Shown: positions 48,233 to 57,576 of the stretch, one piece after another
How positions within the stretch are numbered: the first letter of the stretch is position 1
Layout of the letters: every line of letters starts with the position of its first letter
From: Terribacillus halophilus
GTDB taxonomy: Bacteria > Bacillota > Bacilli > Bacillales > Amphibacillaceae
Direction of reading: 5' to 3'
Assembly: GCF_900101385.1 (NCBI RefSeq)
Contig: NZ_FMZB01000001.1
Coordinates: forward strand, 310,001 to 374,000
DNA: 64,000 nt
Notes under the pieces: model-generated
Databases searched by the model: none
Seen by the model: the letters and a program-made list of their open reading frames with translations, nothing else
What the model was told of the DNA's origin: nothing
Translations under genes and position numbers: made by a program

Positions 48233-48845
48233 AGAAAAGCGGAAAAGACCGATTAGAAACGGAGGAATAAGTGAGGGAGCCCGGAGTGGGTGTCTTCCCC
48301 ACGCAGGGATTCATCGCTTAGGCCGCAGTTTCTGGTCTTTAGAGCTAGACACCAACGAAAAGCGGAAAAGACCGATTAGAAACGAAGCGGTAAGCAAGGG
48401 AGCCCGAAGTGGGTGTATTCCCCGTAGGGATTCATTGCTTACAGCGCAGTTTCTGATTTCTGGAACTAGACAACAAAGAAAAGCGGAGGAAGCCGCTTAG
48501 GAACGGAGAAGGAAGAGAGAAAGCCCGTAGTAAGGTGAATTTTCCTTACGCAGGGATTTATCACTTCCGGCGCAGTTCCTGGCTTTCGGAGCTAGACAAC
48601 ACCGAAAAGCAGAAAAGACCGATTAGAAACGGAGGAATCAGCAAGGGAGCCCGAAGTGGGTGTCTTCCCCACGCAGGGATTCATCGCTTAAGCCGAAGTT
48701 TCTGGTCTTTGGAGCTAGACACCAACGAAAAGCAGAAAAGACCGATTAGAAACGGAGGAATAAGTGAGGGAGCCCGGAGTGGGTGTCTTCCCCACGCAGG
48801 GATTCATCGCTTAGGCCGCAGTTTCTGGTCTTTGGAGCTAGACAG
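48233..48845. repeat. Five tandem ~122-bp structured intergenic repeats
   Basis: Units run at about 48234-48356, 48357-48477, 48478-48603, 48604-48726 and 48727-48845. Each opens GAAAAGCGGA (or GAAAAGCAGA) and closes near GAGCTAGACA or a close variant. Each folds on paper into nested stems: AAAGACC with GGTCTTT, GAAAC with GTTTC, AAGTGA with TCGCTT, GTGGG with CCCAC. Units 1, 4 and 5 are nearly identical; 2 and 3 are diverged. In unit 3 the arms become GGAAC/GTTCC and GTAAGG/CCTTAC, so pairing is kept. The closing/opening junction resembles dispersed Bacillaceae intergenic repeats I have seen. Periodic reading frames here are by-products. Confidence 0.9.
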
Positions 48846-48887
48846 CTCGACATCAAGAAACTGATAACCTCGTCCACAAAACGAAGA

Positions 48888-48915
48888 AAGCGTGCCATAA
48901 AGGCACGCTTTTTTT
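48888..48915 (+). terminator. Strong terminator after the tandem array
   Basis: AAGCGTGCC (48888-48896) pairs perfectly with GGCACGCTT (48902-48910), followed by a T run. It would end the putB-pruA-array transcript. Confidence 0.88.
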
Positions 48916-48954
48916 ATGAGAGGAGATAAAAGGAGGAAGATAGAGAGAGGGGGA

Positions 48955-49071
48955 TCAGCCGTCTGACTCCTCTTCATTCTCCGGTTCACTCAATCTTGTC
49001 AGCCAGTCTCTGAATTCAGCGTCGTCTTTGCAATGAATTACCTTTGGTGTCTCGTCTAGTTTGTTGATCAT
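48955..49071 (-). CDS. Small acidic protein, 38 aa
   Basis: An ATG at 49071 follows AAAAGGAGAGATTGCAT. The peptide begins MINKLDETPKVIHCKDDAEF, continues with RDWLTRLSE and ends in an acidic tail (NEEESDG). It is soluble with one Cys. It is divergent from the zinc-starvation island. I recognise no family. The ribosome site and composition make it a plausible gene, but there is no homology support here. Confidence 0.6.
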   Translation of the reverse strand: MINKLDETPKVIHCKDDAEFRDWLTRLSEPENEEESDG

Positions 49072-49207
49072 ATGCAATCTCTCCTTTTCGGTGATTCAAC
49101 CAGATTATACCCGATGCTGGATATATTGAAACCCATTTTACAGACTCTTCAACAATCTAACAAACACTTTGTAAACTTATCTTCCGAACAATTTTAGTGG
49201 GAGAGAC

Positions 49208-49259
49208 TTTACAAGTGGTATGTCATCATGTATGATTTAAATCGTAACAATTACGAATT
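49208..49259 (+). promoter_or_regulatory. Promoter with Zur box for the zinc-starvation island
   Basis: TTTACA (49208-49213), 17 bases, TATGAT (49231-49236), then a Zur box at 49239-49259 whose core is TCGTAACAATTACGA. The Bacillus Zur consensus centres on TCGTAATNATTACGA. The box covers the likely transcription start, so zinc-bound Zur would block initiation. Confidence 0.82.
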
Positions 49260-49276
49260 AAGTTGAGGTGTACGAT

Positions 49277-50281
49277 ATGTCTGAAGGAATGAACAAGATT
49301 CCGGTGACGATCCTGACAGGGTTTCTAGGTGCTGGGAAGACAACATTATTGAATCGGATGCTTCGTGATGTGCGAAGCAATAATACCGCAGTCATCATCA
49401 ATGAATTCGGGGAAACAGGAATTGATGGTAAGTTTGTGGAGCAGACAAAGGAAGAAATCATAGAAATCAATAACGGCTGTATTTGCTGCAATGTACGCGG
49501 TGATCTGATCAAGATACTCAAAGACATGCTTGTACGTGTACACAAGGAAGGGACGGAACTGAAGCGGGTGATCATAGAGACGACAGGACTGGCCAATCCT
49601 GCTCCTGTTATCCAAACATTCCTGATGGATGATGTCATGCGCCACTGGTTCCAACTTGATTGTGTTTGCACTGTGACGGATGCTTTGCATTTGGATCGAC
49701 AATTACATGAGCATGCTGTTGCAAGGGAGCAGATTGCTTTTGCCGATAAAATCATTATAAATAAGCAAGATCTTGTTTCAGAAGAAAATCTACTAGAGCT
49801 GCAGACCCGCATACAAAAAATGAATCCAGAAGCCGAGTTATTTTTCGCCCAAGACAGCAAGGTACCGCTATACAAACTATTGGATGTATTCAGTTTCTCC
49901 CTGGATCAAAAACTGAGTGTCCGTCCAGATATGCTTGAACATCATCATCACCATCATGACGATGTACAAGCATTCGTGCTGAAAGATGAGCGACCGATTG
50001 ATCCGGAGCGGCTGAATATTTGGTTCTCTTATTTAGTCCAAGTGAAAGGGGAGAGCTTATTCCGTTATAAAGGTATCCTTCATGTCAATGGACAAAGCAG
50101 GCGTGTATTGTTCCAAGGTGTACATATGCTGTTTGCCAGTACTGCTGACAGAAGATGGGGGCAAGATGAAATCCGGCAGAATGAACTTGTCTTTATAGGA
50201 AGGGATTTGGATGAAGCGGAACTACGAGCCGGGTTTGCTTTTTGTCTTGGTGATAAGGATAAGTTTCTTGCAGGCGCATAA
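49277..50281 (+). CDS. COG0523 GTPase, zinc-starvation metallochaperone (1st paralog)
   Basis: The 334-residue CobW/P47K-type protein has Walker A GFLGAGKT (15-22), the metal-binding GCICC motif (67-71), the guanine-specificity INKQD near residue 157 and a run of six His (about 219-224) before the C-terminal CobW domain. COG0523 proteins bind zinc and deliver it to enzymes that need it when zinc is scarce. Its second motif NEFGETGID differs from the NDMSEINID of the two paralogs downstream, so it is a separate subfamily. GAGGTGTACGAT precedes the ATG at 49277. Confidence 0.9.
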   Translation: MSEGMNKIPVTILTGFLGAGKTTLLNRMLRDVRSNNTAVIINEFGETGIDGKFVEQTKEEIIEINNGCICCNVRGDLIKILKDMLVRVHKEGTELKRVIIETTGLANPAPVIQTFLMDDVMRHWFQLDCVCTVTDALHLDRQLHEHAVAREQIAFADKIIINKQDLVSEENLLELQTRIQKMNPEAELFFAQDSKVPLYKLLDVFSFSLDQKLSVRPDMLEHHHHHHDDVQAFVLKDERPIDPERLNIWFSYLVQVKGESLFRYKGILHVNGQSRRVLFQGVHMLFASTADRRWGQDEIRQNELVFIGRDLDEAELRAGFAFCLGDKDKFLAGA

Positions 50282-50305
50282 AGCTAAAAAATTTTAGATG
50301 AAATT

Positions 50306-50326
50306 AAATCGTAATAATTACAAATT
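50306..50326 (+). promoter_or_regulatory. Second Zur box, upstream of the ZagA-like gene
   Basis: The core TCGTAATAATTACAA differs from the perfect palindrome by one base in the right arm. It is 15 bases before the ATG at 50341, so the second GTPase gene is probably controlled by zinc on its own as well. Confidence 0.78.
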
Positions 50327-50340
50327 GGGGTGAGTGAAAA

Positions 50341-51543
50341 ATGAAAAAAGAAATACCGGTAACGGTGCTGAGTGGATACTTAGGTGCCGGCAAGACGACG
50401 TTGCTCAATCATATTTTGCATAACAGGGAAGGCTTGAAGGTTGCCGTCATCGTCAACGACATGAGTGAGATCAATATCGATGCGGGTCTGGTGGAAAACG
50501 AAGGGACTTTATCGCGTGTGGATGAGCAGCTGGTGGAAATGTCCAATGGCTGCATTTGCTGCACGCTGCGGGATGATTTGTTGGTGGAAGTGGAGAAGCT
50601 CGCCAAGAATGGCAGCTTTGATTATATCCTGATCGAATCGAGCGGTATCAGCGAACCAGTGCCTGTAGCTCAGACATTCACGTACATCGATGAGCAGTTG
50701 AACATCAATCTATCTGACTTTACAACGCTGGATACGATGGTGACAGTCGTGGATGCGAACCGTTTCTGGCATGATTTCGGTTCTGGTGAAAGTCTGCTGG
50801 ATCGGCAGCAGGAAGTGGCTGCGGATGATGAAAGGGAAATTGCCGATTTGCTGCTTGATCAGATTGAGTTTTGTAACGTACTCATCCTGAACAAATGTGA
50901 TTTGGTAGAAGAATCGGCTTTGCGCGAGTTAAAGCATGTGTTGCGGCTATTGCAGCCGGAAGCGAAGATAATCGAGACTACACATGGGAAGATCGATCCG
51001 AAAGAGATCCTGTTTACGAAGTCTTTCGATTTTGACAAAGTCAGTTCTTCGGCAGGATGGCTAAAGGAGCTGGAAAATGGCCCGGAAAACCATACACCGG
51101 AAACGGAGGAATATGGGATTGGATCCTTCACTTACGTCCGGCAGCATCCGTTCCATTCGGAGCGCTTCATGCAATTTGTCGAGACAATGCCGGAGAATAT
51201 TGTCAGGTCCAAAGGTATCGCTTGGTGTGCAACGCGTAATCAATTTGCATTATTGCTTTCGCAAGCAGGTCCTGCCGCTAATATCGAACCAGTATCTTAT
51301 TGGGTAGCTGCTTTGGATGCTGAACGGCAGAAGTTCATCCGGAGGGAAAACCCGTCCATAAATAAAGAGTGGCATCCAGAGTATGGCGATAGGAAGACAC
51401 AATTAGTATTCATCGGAACGGATTTGGATCAGCAAGCCATTGTAAAAGAGCTGGACAGCTGTCTGCTGACAGAATCGGAGCTGGCAGGAGATTGGTCTCG
51501 ACTGGCTGATCCATTCCGCTGGAACATCCAAACAGCTCAATGA
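50341..51543 (+). CDS. zagA: ZagA/YciC-type COG0523 GTPase (2nd paralog)
   Basis: The 400-residue protein has Walker A GYLGAGKT (12-19), NDMSEINID (39-47), the CICC zinc motif (71-74), SSGISEP and INKCD-like LNKCDLV. The length and motifs match B. subtilis ZagA (YciC), a Zur-regulated metallochaperone that delivers zinc to folate enzyme FolE. Ribosome site GGGGTGAGTGAAAA. The following rpsN paralog and third GTPase are closely spaced, so they form one operon from the Zur box at 50306. Confidence 0.92.
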   Translation: MKKEIPVTVLSGYLGAGKTTLLNHILHNREGLKVAVIVNDMSEINIDAGLVENEGTLSRVDEQLVEMSNGCICCTLRDDLLVEVEKLAKNGSFDYILIESSGISEPVPVAQTFTYIDEQLNINLSDFTTLDTMVTVVDANRFWHDFGSGESLLDRQQEVAADDEREIADLLLDQIEFCNVLILNKCDLVEESALRELKHVLRLLQPEAKIIETTHGKIDPKEILFTKSFDFDKVSSSAGWLKELENGPENHTPETEEYGIGSFTYVRQHPFHSERFMQFVETMPENIVRSKGIAWCATRNQFALLLSQAGPAANIEPVSYWVAALDAERQKFIRRENPSINKEWHPEYGDRKTQLVFIGTDLDQQAIVKELDSCLLTESELAGDWSRLADPFRWNIQTAQ

Positions 51544-51560
51544 ATAAGGAGGAATAAAGA

Positions 51561-51830
51561 ATGGCAAAAAAATCGAAAATCGCAAAAGAGAAAAAAAGAC
51601 AGGAAATGGTGATGAAGTACGCAGAAATTCGAAGGGAACTGAAGGAAAAAGGAGATTACGAAGCGCTCCGCAAACTGCCGCGTGATTCTTCGCCGACAAG
51701 GCTGAAAAATCGTTGCGAAATCACCGGACGCCCCCGCGGCTATATGCGTCAGTTCGGTATGAGCCGGATCAAATTCCGCGAGTATGCGCATAAAGGACAA
51801 GTGCCTGGTGTGCGGAAAGCGAGCTGGTGA
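51561..51830 (+). CDS. rpsN: Zinc-independent ribosomal protein S14 paralog
   Basis: The 89-residue protein is the long S14 form without the CXXC...CXXC zinc ribbon of the 61-residue form. It has [40 protein letters not shown] and the end [12 protein letters not shown]. In B. subtilis the equivalent (YhzA) replaces the zinc-bound S14 when Zur is inactive, keeping 30S subunits assembled without zinc. AAGGAGGAATAAAGA precedes the ATG. It is sandwiched between two COG0523 genes, with a 3-base gap to the next. Confidence 0.95.
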   Translation: MAKKSKIAKEKKRQEMVMKYAEIRRELKEKGDYEALRKLPRDSSPTRLKNRCEITGRPRGYMRQFGMSRIKFREYAHKGQVPGVRKASW

Positions 51831-51833
51831 GCA

Positions 51834-53009
51834 GTGGACCGTAAAATTCCGGTAACCGTCTTGAGCGGTTATCTCGGAGCAGGGAAGACGACGCTTCTTA
51901 ATCATCTGCTGGGGAATAAGCAAAATCTGAAAATAGGTGTGCTCGTCAATGATATGAGCGAAATCAACATCGATGCGCATTTGCTCGAACAAGGCGGGCT
52001 AAAACGCACCGATGAGAAGCTGATCCAGCTGGAAAATGGCTGCATCTGCTGTACCTTGCGTGAAGATTTGATCCTGGAAATCGATAAGCTGGCCGATTTG
52101 GATCTTGATTATATCATCGTGGAATCGACTGGCATTTCCGAACCGATTCCAGTAGCCCAAAGCTTCACTTACCAAGAAGAAGTGCTTGGAATCGATCTGT
52201 CTGCCAAATGCCGGCTGGATACGATGATCACAGTGGTGGACGCAGGGAGGTTTTGGCATGATTATCAATCAGGGGAGTCCTTGCTTGACCGGCAGCAGCA
52301 GGCAGTAGAGGATGATGAACGGGAAATTGCCGACTTGCTGCTTGATCAAATCGAATTTGCAGACGTCATCCTTTTGAATAAAACCGATCTGTTGGAAGAG
52401 CAGGCACTAGAGCAGCTATTCAGTCTGCTGCAAACGCTGAATCCAGAAGCGGACATTCATCAAACAGAATATGGGAAAATTGATCCGAGCCTTGTCTTGG
52501 ATACGAAGAAATTTTCCTTTGACAAAGCTAGTCAATCTGCCGGCTGGGTGAAAGAACTGAATAATGAACATATCCCGGAAACCGAGGAGTATGGAATTGC
52601 CTCTTTCGTTTATCGAAAAAGGCGGCCATTCCATCCAGAACGATGGATGAAATGGCTGGAAGAATGGCCCGCGGAAGTTGTGCGAGCCAAAGGCTTTTTC
52701 TGGCTCGCGTCCCGCCCGGATACGAGCGGTTTGTTGTCACAAGCAGGTCAGTCGCTGGCTATCGAAGCAGCCGGTCCTTGGATCGCTGCCTATCCGCCGG
52801 ATGAACAGGCATCCCTAAGGGCGGAGGATGAAGAATTGGAGGCTAGATGGCATCCTGTGTACGGCGACAGAATGACGGAATTGGTTTTCATCGGGATCGG
52901 CATGCCCAAAGAACAGTTGATGAAAGGCTTGGATGATTGTGTACTTACGGATGAAGAAATGCTGCAAGACAGTACAGTATTTTCCGATCCGCTTCCAGCC
53001 TTTGTATAG
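51834..53009 (+). CDS. ZagA/YciC-type COG0523 GTPase (3rd paralog)
   Basis: The 391-residue protein is a clear paralog of the gene at 50341: GYLGAGKT (12-19), [13 protein letters not shown]-like metal motif (C70, C72, C73), LNKTDLL and the shared [10 protein letters not shown] and [16 protein letters not shown]. It is a zinc-starvation GTPase. The GTG start is three bases after the rpsN stop with GGTGAGCA upstream. A tandem duplication around rpsN explains the arrangement. A good terminator follows. Confidence 0.9.
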   Translation: MDRKIPVTVLSGYLGAGKTTLLNHLLGNKQNLKIGVLVNDMSEINIDAHLLEQGGLKRTDEKLIQLENGCICCTLREDLILEIDKLADLDLDYIIVESTGISEPIPVAQSFTYQEEVLGIDLSAKCRLDTMITVVDAGRFWHDYQSGESLLDRQQQAVEDDEREIADLLLDQIEFADVILLNKTDLLEEQALEQLFSLLQTLNPEADIHQTEYGKIDPSLVLDTKKFSFDKASQSAGWVKELNNEHIPETEEYGIASFVYRKRRPFHPERWMKWLEEWPAEVVRAKGFFWLASRPDTSGLLSQAGQSLAIEAAGPWIAAYPPDEQASLRAEDEELEARWHPVYGDRMTELVFIGIGMPKEQLMKGLDDCVLTDEEMLQDSTVFSDPLPAFV

Positions 53010-53012
53010 AAG

Positions 53013-53047
53013 AAAACCCGCTTCCCATTTGGTTAGCGGGTTTTTTG
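53013..53047 (+). terminator. Terminator of the zinc-starvation operon
   Basis: AAACCCGCT (53014-53022) pairs with AGCGGGTTT (53035-53043), followed by TTT. Confidence 0.85.
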
Positions 53048-53155
53048 TCAATCTGCTTGTCAGGAGAGGTTTTTGGTCATGAGGGACATTTTCGTTTAAT
53101 AGGCATTAGATGAAGGTTTGCCGGCGTGAATCTTCATTTAAAGGAGGATGTGTCC

Positions 53156-54055
53156 ATGAATAAAAGAAACCTTGCATTAATCGATGCCAAAACAACTTTG
53201 GTCGGCCTGCTAGCAACGCCGATCAAGCATAGTATCACGCCTGCCATGCACAATTTGGGCTATACAATCAGCGGTTTGAATTATGCCTATTTAGCATTTG
53301 ATGTCGGGACAGACAAACTGAGGGAAACTGTCGAAGGTCTAAAAGCAATGGGAGCAGCAGGATTCAATGTCTCCATGCCGAATAAAATCGACGTGCAGCA
53401 GTATGTGGATGAATTGGATGAGAGCGCTAGGCTGGCTGGTGCAAGTAACACGGTTGTCCATAAAGATGGGAAGCTGATCGGCTATAATACCGACGGTTTG
53501 GGATATGTGAAGAACTTGGAGGAACATGGTGTCCAGCTTGAAGGTATGAAGGTGACACTTGTAGGTTCAGGCGGTGTTGCAGCTTCCATCGCCATTCAGC
53601 TGGTACAGGCTGGCATAAAAGAACTCAGTATATTTGCCAGAAATGATAAGTTTTTTGCCAATGCAAAAGCCAATATGTCCTGTATTAATCAGGAGATGAA
53701 AGATTATGGTGTGAGCACAAACGTATTTCCATTGGAGGATGATGAAGCTTTTCGAAAAGAAATCGCAGGAAGTGCTATTTTGGCGCATTGTACGAGTCTG
53801 GGAATGAAGCCACTACATGAATGGAGTGTGCTGGATGGCTTGACAGATGTCTTGCGGCAGGATTTGATCGTGACAGATGTAGTCTACAATCCGCGAAAAA
53901 CAAAATTACTGGCACAAGCGGAAGCTGCCGGTGCCAAAGCAATCAATGGCTTAGGCATGGTGCTGTGGCAAGGGGCGTTGTCTTACAAGCTGTTCACAGG
54001 TGAAGAGATGCCAATGAAGGAAATCAAGGCGATCATATTCGGTGAAGGATATTAA
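53156..54055 (+). CDS. Shikimate/quinate dehydrogenase family protein
   Basis: The 299-residue enzyme has the shikimate-binding SITPAMHN, a variant SMPNK in place of the usual NVTxPHK, NTDG near residue 111 and the NAD(P) motif VGSGGVAASIA (about 138-148). The C-terminal GLGMVLWQGALSYKLFTGEE segment is typical. Deviations at the active site and the length suggest the YdiB-type quinate/shikimate dehydrogenase rather than housekeeping AroE. AAAGGAGGATGTGTCC precedes the ATG at 53156. It is a single-gene unit. Confidence 0.85.
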   Translation: MNKRNLALIDAKTTLVGLLATPIKHSITPAMHNLGYTISGLNYAYLAFDVGTDKLRETVEGLKAMGAAGFNVSMPNKIDVQQYVDELDESARLAGASNTVVHKDGKLIGYNTDGLGYVKNLEEHGVQLEGMKVTLVGSGGVAASIAIQLVQAGIKELSIFARNDKFFANAKANMSCINQEMKDYGVSTNVFPLEDDEAFRKEIAGSAILAHCTSLGMKPLHEWSVLDGLTDVLRQDLIVTDVVYNPRKTKLLAQAEAAGAKAINGLGMVLWQGALSYKLFTGEEMPMKEIKAIIFGEGY

Positions 54056-54087
54056 AAAGGAGAAGCACTGCTGAAAGTGCTTCTCCT
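54053..54087 (-). terminator. Shared hairpin between convergent genes
   Basis: AGGAGAAGCACT (54058-54069) pairs perfectly with AGTGCTTCTCCT (54076-54087). On the minus strand it is followed by TTTTT (54057-54053), so it mainly serves the chemoreceptor gene. Confidence 0.8.
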
Positions 54088-54102
54088 GTCATCTCCTGCA
54101 AT

Positions 54103-56106
54103 TTATGATAATTTGAATTGCTGCAATTGCTCTTGCAAGGTGCTGGCATCTTGTTCGAGCTTCTCGGCAAGTTCTTTCAATTGATCCATGGAATGCGTCT
54201 GGTCTGCTACCGATGCCGTGATTTCTTCCGTTCCGGCTGCTGTCTGCTGACTGATTGCGGCAATCTCGCCAGTATTGTTCGCCAGTGTTGCTTCCCGTTC
54301 CATCATCGCTTTCATTTCTTCCTTCGTCCGAGCCGTCAGTTCCATATTGTTAGCGATGGCTTCGTGAATTTGGATGAAGATGTCTTTTGTATTATTGACC
54401 GCCGTTTCCTGTCCGTGGACCACGTTGCTTGTTTTCGAAGCGAAGGCAGCTGTTTCAGCCGTTTCGGACTGGATTTCCTGGACAATGGACCCGATGTCGC
54501 GAAGTGCGTGTTCTGTCTGTTCTGCTAATTTGCGGACCTCATCGGCAACGACAGCGAAGCCCTTTCCGCTTTCGCCGGCCCGTGCAGCCTCAATGGCAGC
54601 ATTCAGTGCCAACAGATTAGTCTGTCCGGCAATATCGGTGATCGTATCGACAATGCCGCTGATATTAGCCGATTTTTGCTGCAGGCTCATTACAGCTGAT
54701 TCTATCTTTCCTGTAGCGTCAATTGCTTCTTTGGATTGGTCGATCAATTCCTGCATCTGTGAACTACCCACTTCAGCCGCTTCGGTCATTTGCAGTGCTT
54801 CTTTATATACTTGCTGATTATGTGCATTCACCAGTTTGATATTTTCAGAGAGTGCTTCCGTTGCAACAGTATTACGCTCCATGATTTCAGCCAGACTTGT
54901 CGTACCAGCGGAAATCTCCTCCATGGTCGCCGCTACTTCGGCGGAAGTTGCTGCATTCTCCTCTGCATTGGCAGCAAGCGCTTGGGAAGCAGACTGTACA
55001 TTGGCCGAAATAGCCGTATTATGCTGCATCATACCGTGAATGTTGCCGATCATGTTGTTGAAGCTGCCGGATAGTTCGCCGATTTCATCAACGGAGCTGT
55101 TATGCATTTGCACGGTCAAATCGCCATCTTCGACTTGTTTCATCTTGTCTCTGAGAGCCTTGATCGGTCGTACAACCGAGTTTACCACAAAGAAGGTGAT
55201 GACAAGTGCAATTGCCAGCACAATCAATACAGTGATGATCAAAGGAGGGATGATTCCTTTAGCTAAATCGCTGAACTCATGTTTTGGTACGATAGCAGCG
55301 ATTGACCAGCCGGTTCGATCATTCATAGTAAAGGCAAGGACACGTTTTTCTCCATCAAGTTCATAATTGACGATGCCGCCGCGTCCGGTCGAAAGCATCT
55401 TCTCCCAGAATTCTTCTTTAGTTGCATCTGTTCCCAGCACCTTGTCATCCGGATGCGATAAGTAATGTCCTGTTTTATCATATACCGCAGCAAAGCCTGT
55501 ATCACCAACTTTGACTTGTTCTGTCAGCTCCTTCAAACGCGTAAGTGTGAACTCAGCGACGACGAAGCCTTTCAGCTTGTTGTCCTTGTCGTAGATAGGC
55601 TGTACCGCATCGACTACAGATTCTTCTGAGTCTGCTGAATTGTATGGGTCTGTATAACCGGTATGTTCTTCAAGCTCTAAACCAAGCTGATACCATCGAC
55701 GGGTAGTAGGATCGAAGTCATCAGGTAAATCCATTTGCGGGTAAGAAACCAATTCCCCATCGATTGGCTGATAGAAAATCGATGTTACGTTTGGGTTATC
55801 TTTTGTATAGCTTTCCATCGTTACGGCTAGTCGTTCCATATCATCATCTTGCAACGATTGGGTTTTACTGATGCCGCCCAAAGTAGATTCGATATTGTCA
55901 AGAAACAGATCATAGATAGTATTCAGCTGGACCACTGTCTGATCGTGCATCTGCTCTGTCTGGGAATTCAGCACCATATTCCGGCTGAACTGGTAACCGA
56001 AATAAGCTGTCACTACTCCTGATATAATAAACATCGCAATTATCGGATAGATGACTTTGCGCAAGATTTTTCGTGTGAAGAAGTTTCCTTTTTTCATTTC
56101 TTTCAT
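54103..56106 (-). CDS. Methyl-accepting chemotaxis protein with dCache sensor
   Basis: The 667-residue receptor has an N-terminal membrane helix (about 17-38), a double-Cache extracellular domain (about 40-290; [21 protein letters not shown] and [18 protein letters not shown]-type segments), a second helix (about 290-315), a HAMP domain ([19 protein letters not shown]) and the signalling domain with the hairpin tip [39 protein letters not shown]-type sequence. It would sense amino acids or other small ligands. A possible sigma-D -10 (ACCGATAA, minus strand, 56159-56152) lies upstream with no good -35. The start ATG has AGAGAGGAAAG at somewhat long spacing. Confidence 0.93.
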   Translation of the reverse strand: MKEMKKGNFFTRKILRKVIYPIIAMFIISGVVTAYFGYQFSRNMVLNSQTEQMHDQTVVQLNTIYDLFLDNIESTLGGISKTQSLQDDDMERLAVTMESYTKDNPNVTSIFYQPIDGELVSYPQMDLPDDFDPTTRRWYQLGLELEEHTGYTDPYNSADSEESVVDAVQPIYDKDNKLKGFVVAEFTLTRLKELTEQVKVGDTGFAAVYDKTGHYLSHPDDKVLGTDATKEEFWEKMLSTGRGGIVNYELDGEKRVLAFTMNDRTGWSIAAIVPKHEFSDLAKGIIPPLIITVLIVLAIALVITFFVVNSVVRPIKALRDKMKQVEDGDLTVQMHNSSVDEIGELSGSFNNMIGNIHGMMQHNTAISANVQSASQALAANAEENAATSAEVAATMEEISAGTTSLAEIMERNTVATEALSENIKLVNAHNQQVYKEALQMTEAAEVGSSQMQELIDQSKEAIDATGKIESAVMSLQQKSANISGIVDTITDIAGQTNLLALNAAIEAARAGESGKGFAVVADEVRKLAEQTEHALRDIGSIVQEIQSETAETAAFASKTSNVVHGQETAVNNTKDIFIQIHEAIANNMELTARTKEEMKAMMEREATLANNTGEIAAISQQTAAGTEEITASVADQTHSMDQLKELAEKLEQDASTLQEQLQQFKLS

Positions 56107-56324
56107 TATTTATATCTTTCCTCTCTCTATCTTAAATATAGTTATACCTTTTTATCGGTAGGTAAATAGAATTATGTAGCGTTTTTATTAGAAATGATAA
56201 AAGCTAACGTTTTCAGAGAAAAGTTTACTATTATTTTTGTTTGTAATAGAAAAAATAGGAAGCGACTAGGCAAAATTCTTCTCCTGGAGTATGATAAAAA
56301 GAAAATGCTTAGGGGTAATGGGCT

Positions 56325-57557
56325 ATGGAGTTATTCGATCGTATATTATCCATCAACGATTTGGATGCTGTCATCGATTTACTAAGCTTCGAGCTGGAAA
56401 GGCCAGTTATTGTTGAAGGTGCTGACTATACCTTGCTGGCGTACAATTCGCATTATATTCATCATTTTGATGAAGCCAACAAGCAGACGATTTTTACGAA
56501 AAAATGGACGCTGCCAATTTATGAAACGTTCATTGAAGCAGGAATTGTCAATAAGCTGAAGACATATGAACGACCGTTCACGGTAGGATCGATGCCGGAG
56601 ATTGGCTTGAATACGAGAATGGTTGTGAGCGCAAAGCATAATGAACACGTAAGGGGTTATGTCTGGATCCAAGAAATGGAGAAGCCGCTGTCTGCGACGG
56701 AGATCGATTTCCTCTATGATGTTTCCTTTCATATCGGTCGTTTAATTTATGACATCCAAAAATCGAAACTGAAGCAGGAGGAGAAGGAAGAACAGTTTTA
56801 TCAAAATATTTTTAATAATTTGTATAAACGTGCTTCCGATTTGGAGTGGGGTGCCAAGGAATTCGGTGTCAAGGTGCCGGATTATGTTGCTGTTGCTGCC
56901 GTTGAACTCGCAAAACCGGATGAGAAGCTCTTGGATAATCTGCAGCAGGTAGCACAGACGTCTTTGCAGCTGGAGGATAAATTGCATCATGTCCTTATTA
57001 AGGGAGAAACGCTGCTCATTTTGCTCGGGGGAAAGAAAGCTGATGCTCCGATTGATTCATTAGCCTTGGAAGTCATTCAAAGGATACGCGATTATGCAAA
57101 AGATAAAGGAGCAAGCATCGTGAGCGGTGTAGGAGGTTTGTATGCTGCTTCTTTGGATCTGTTGACAAGCGCAGCACAAGCAAAAGAAGTTATCCAAGCA
57201 TATAAGCTGACACACCGGCCGATATCGCCTTTTTATAAGGATTTGCATGTTTGCCGCTATCTGCAGGCGATTGTGGAAAAGAATAAGGAACTTGGCTACG
57301 AGAGCGAGTATTTGCAAAGAATCAGAAAACTTGACCCGCATGATAAAAAAGAGCTGTTCAAAACACTCGAACTATACTTGCTGCATAATTGCAAGATCAA
57401 GCCGACCGCTGCCGCATTATTCGTTCACCCCAATACAGTGAATTACCGGATCAATCAAATCAATGATGAGCTGCAGCTTGATTTGACCGACGTGATGCAG
57501 AAGTTCCAGCTGCTGTTGGATTTGATGACGAGGAGCAAAGCGTATGAAGAAAACTGA
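56325..57557 (+). CDS. PucR/CdaR family transcriptional regulator
   Basis: The 410-residue protein has a GAF/GGDEF-like sensory N-terminus (about 1-270) and the C-terminal PucR helix-turn-helix (about 345-405), with LELYLLHNCKIKPTAAALFV and HPNTVNYRINQINDEL. Members include PucR (purine), AdeR (alanine) and PutR (proline). The length is that of PutR, and a put operon lies 9 kb upstream, but no direct evidence links them. AGGGGTAATGGGCT precedes the ATG. The gene is followed within 20 bases by the pentapeptide gene, so both may be one operon. Confidence 0.85.
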   Translation: MELFDRILSINDLDAVIDLLSFELERPVIVEGADYTLLAYNSHYIHHFDEANKQTIFTKKWTLPIYETFIEAGIVNKLKTYERPFTVGSMPEIGLNTRMVVSAKHNEHVRGYVWIQEMEKPLSATEIDFLYDVSFHIGRLIYDIQKSKLKQEEKEEQFYQNIFNNLYKRASDLEWGAKEFGVKVPDYVAVAAVELAKPDEKLLDNLQQVAQTSLQLEDKLHHVLIKGETLLILLGGKKADAPIDSLALEVIQRIRDYAKDKGASIVSGVGGLYAASLDLLTSAAQAKEVIQAYKLTHRPISPFYKDLHVCRYLQAIVEKNKELGYESEYLQRIRKLDPHDKKELFKTLELYLLHNCKIKPTAAALFVHPNTVNYRINQINDELQLDLTDVMQKFQLLLDLMTRSKAYEEN

Positions 57558-57576
57558 CTACAAAAGGAAGAATGTA

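Noticed and set aside
48233-48845. CRISPR array
   Set aside because: Units are about 122 bp with no short repeat/unique spacer alternation and no cas genes.
48021-48864. Two long plus-strand frames (48021-48500 and 48535-48864) with a periodic peptide (KRPIRNGGISEGARSG...)
   Set aside because: The frames run through the tandem repeat array. Periodicity arises because most units are close to 123 bp. The first overlaps the true pruA gene in another frame, and neither has a ribosome site.
49941-49960. Six-His stretch as a cloning tag artefact
   Set aside because: It lies inside a COG0523 protein, where natural His-rich metal-binding segments are common, and the flanking sequence is not vector-like.
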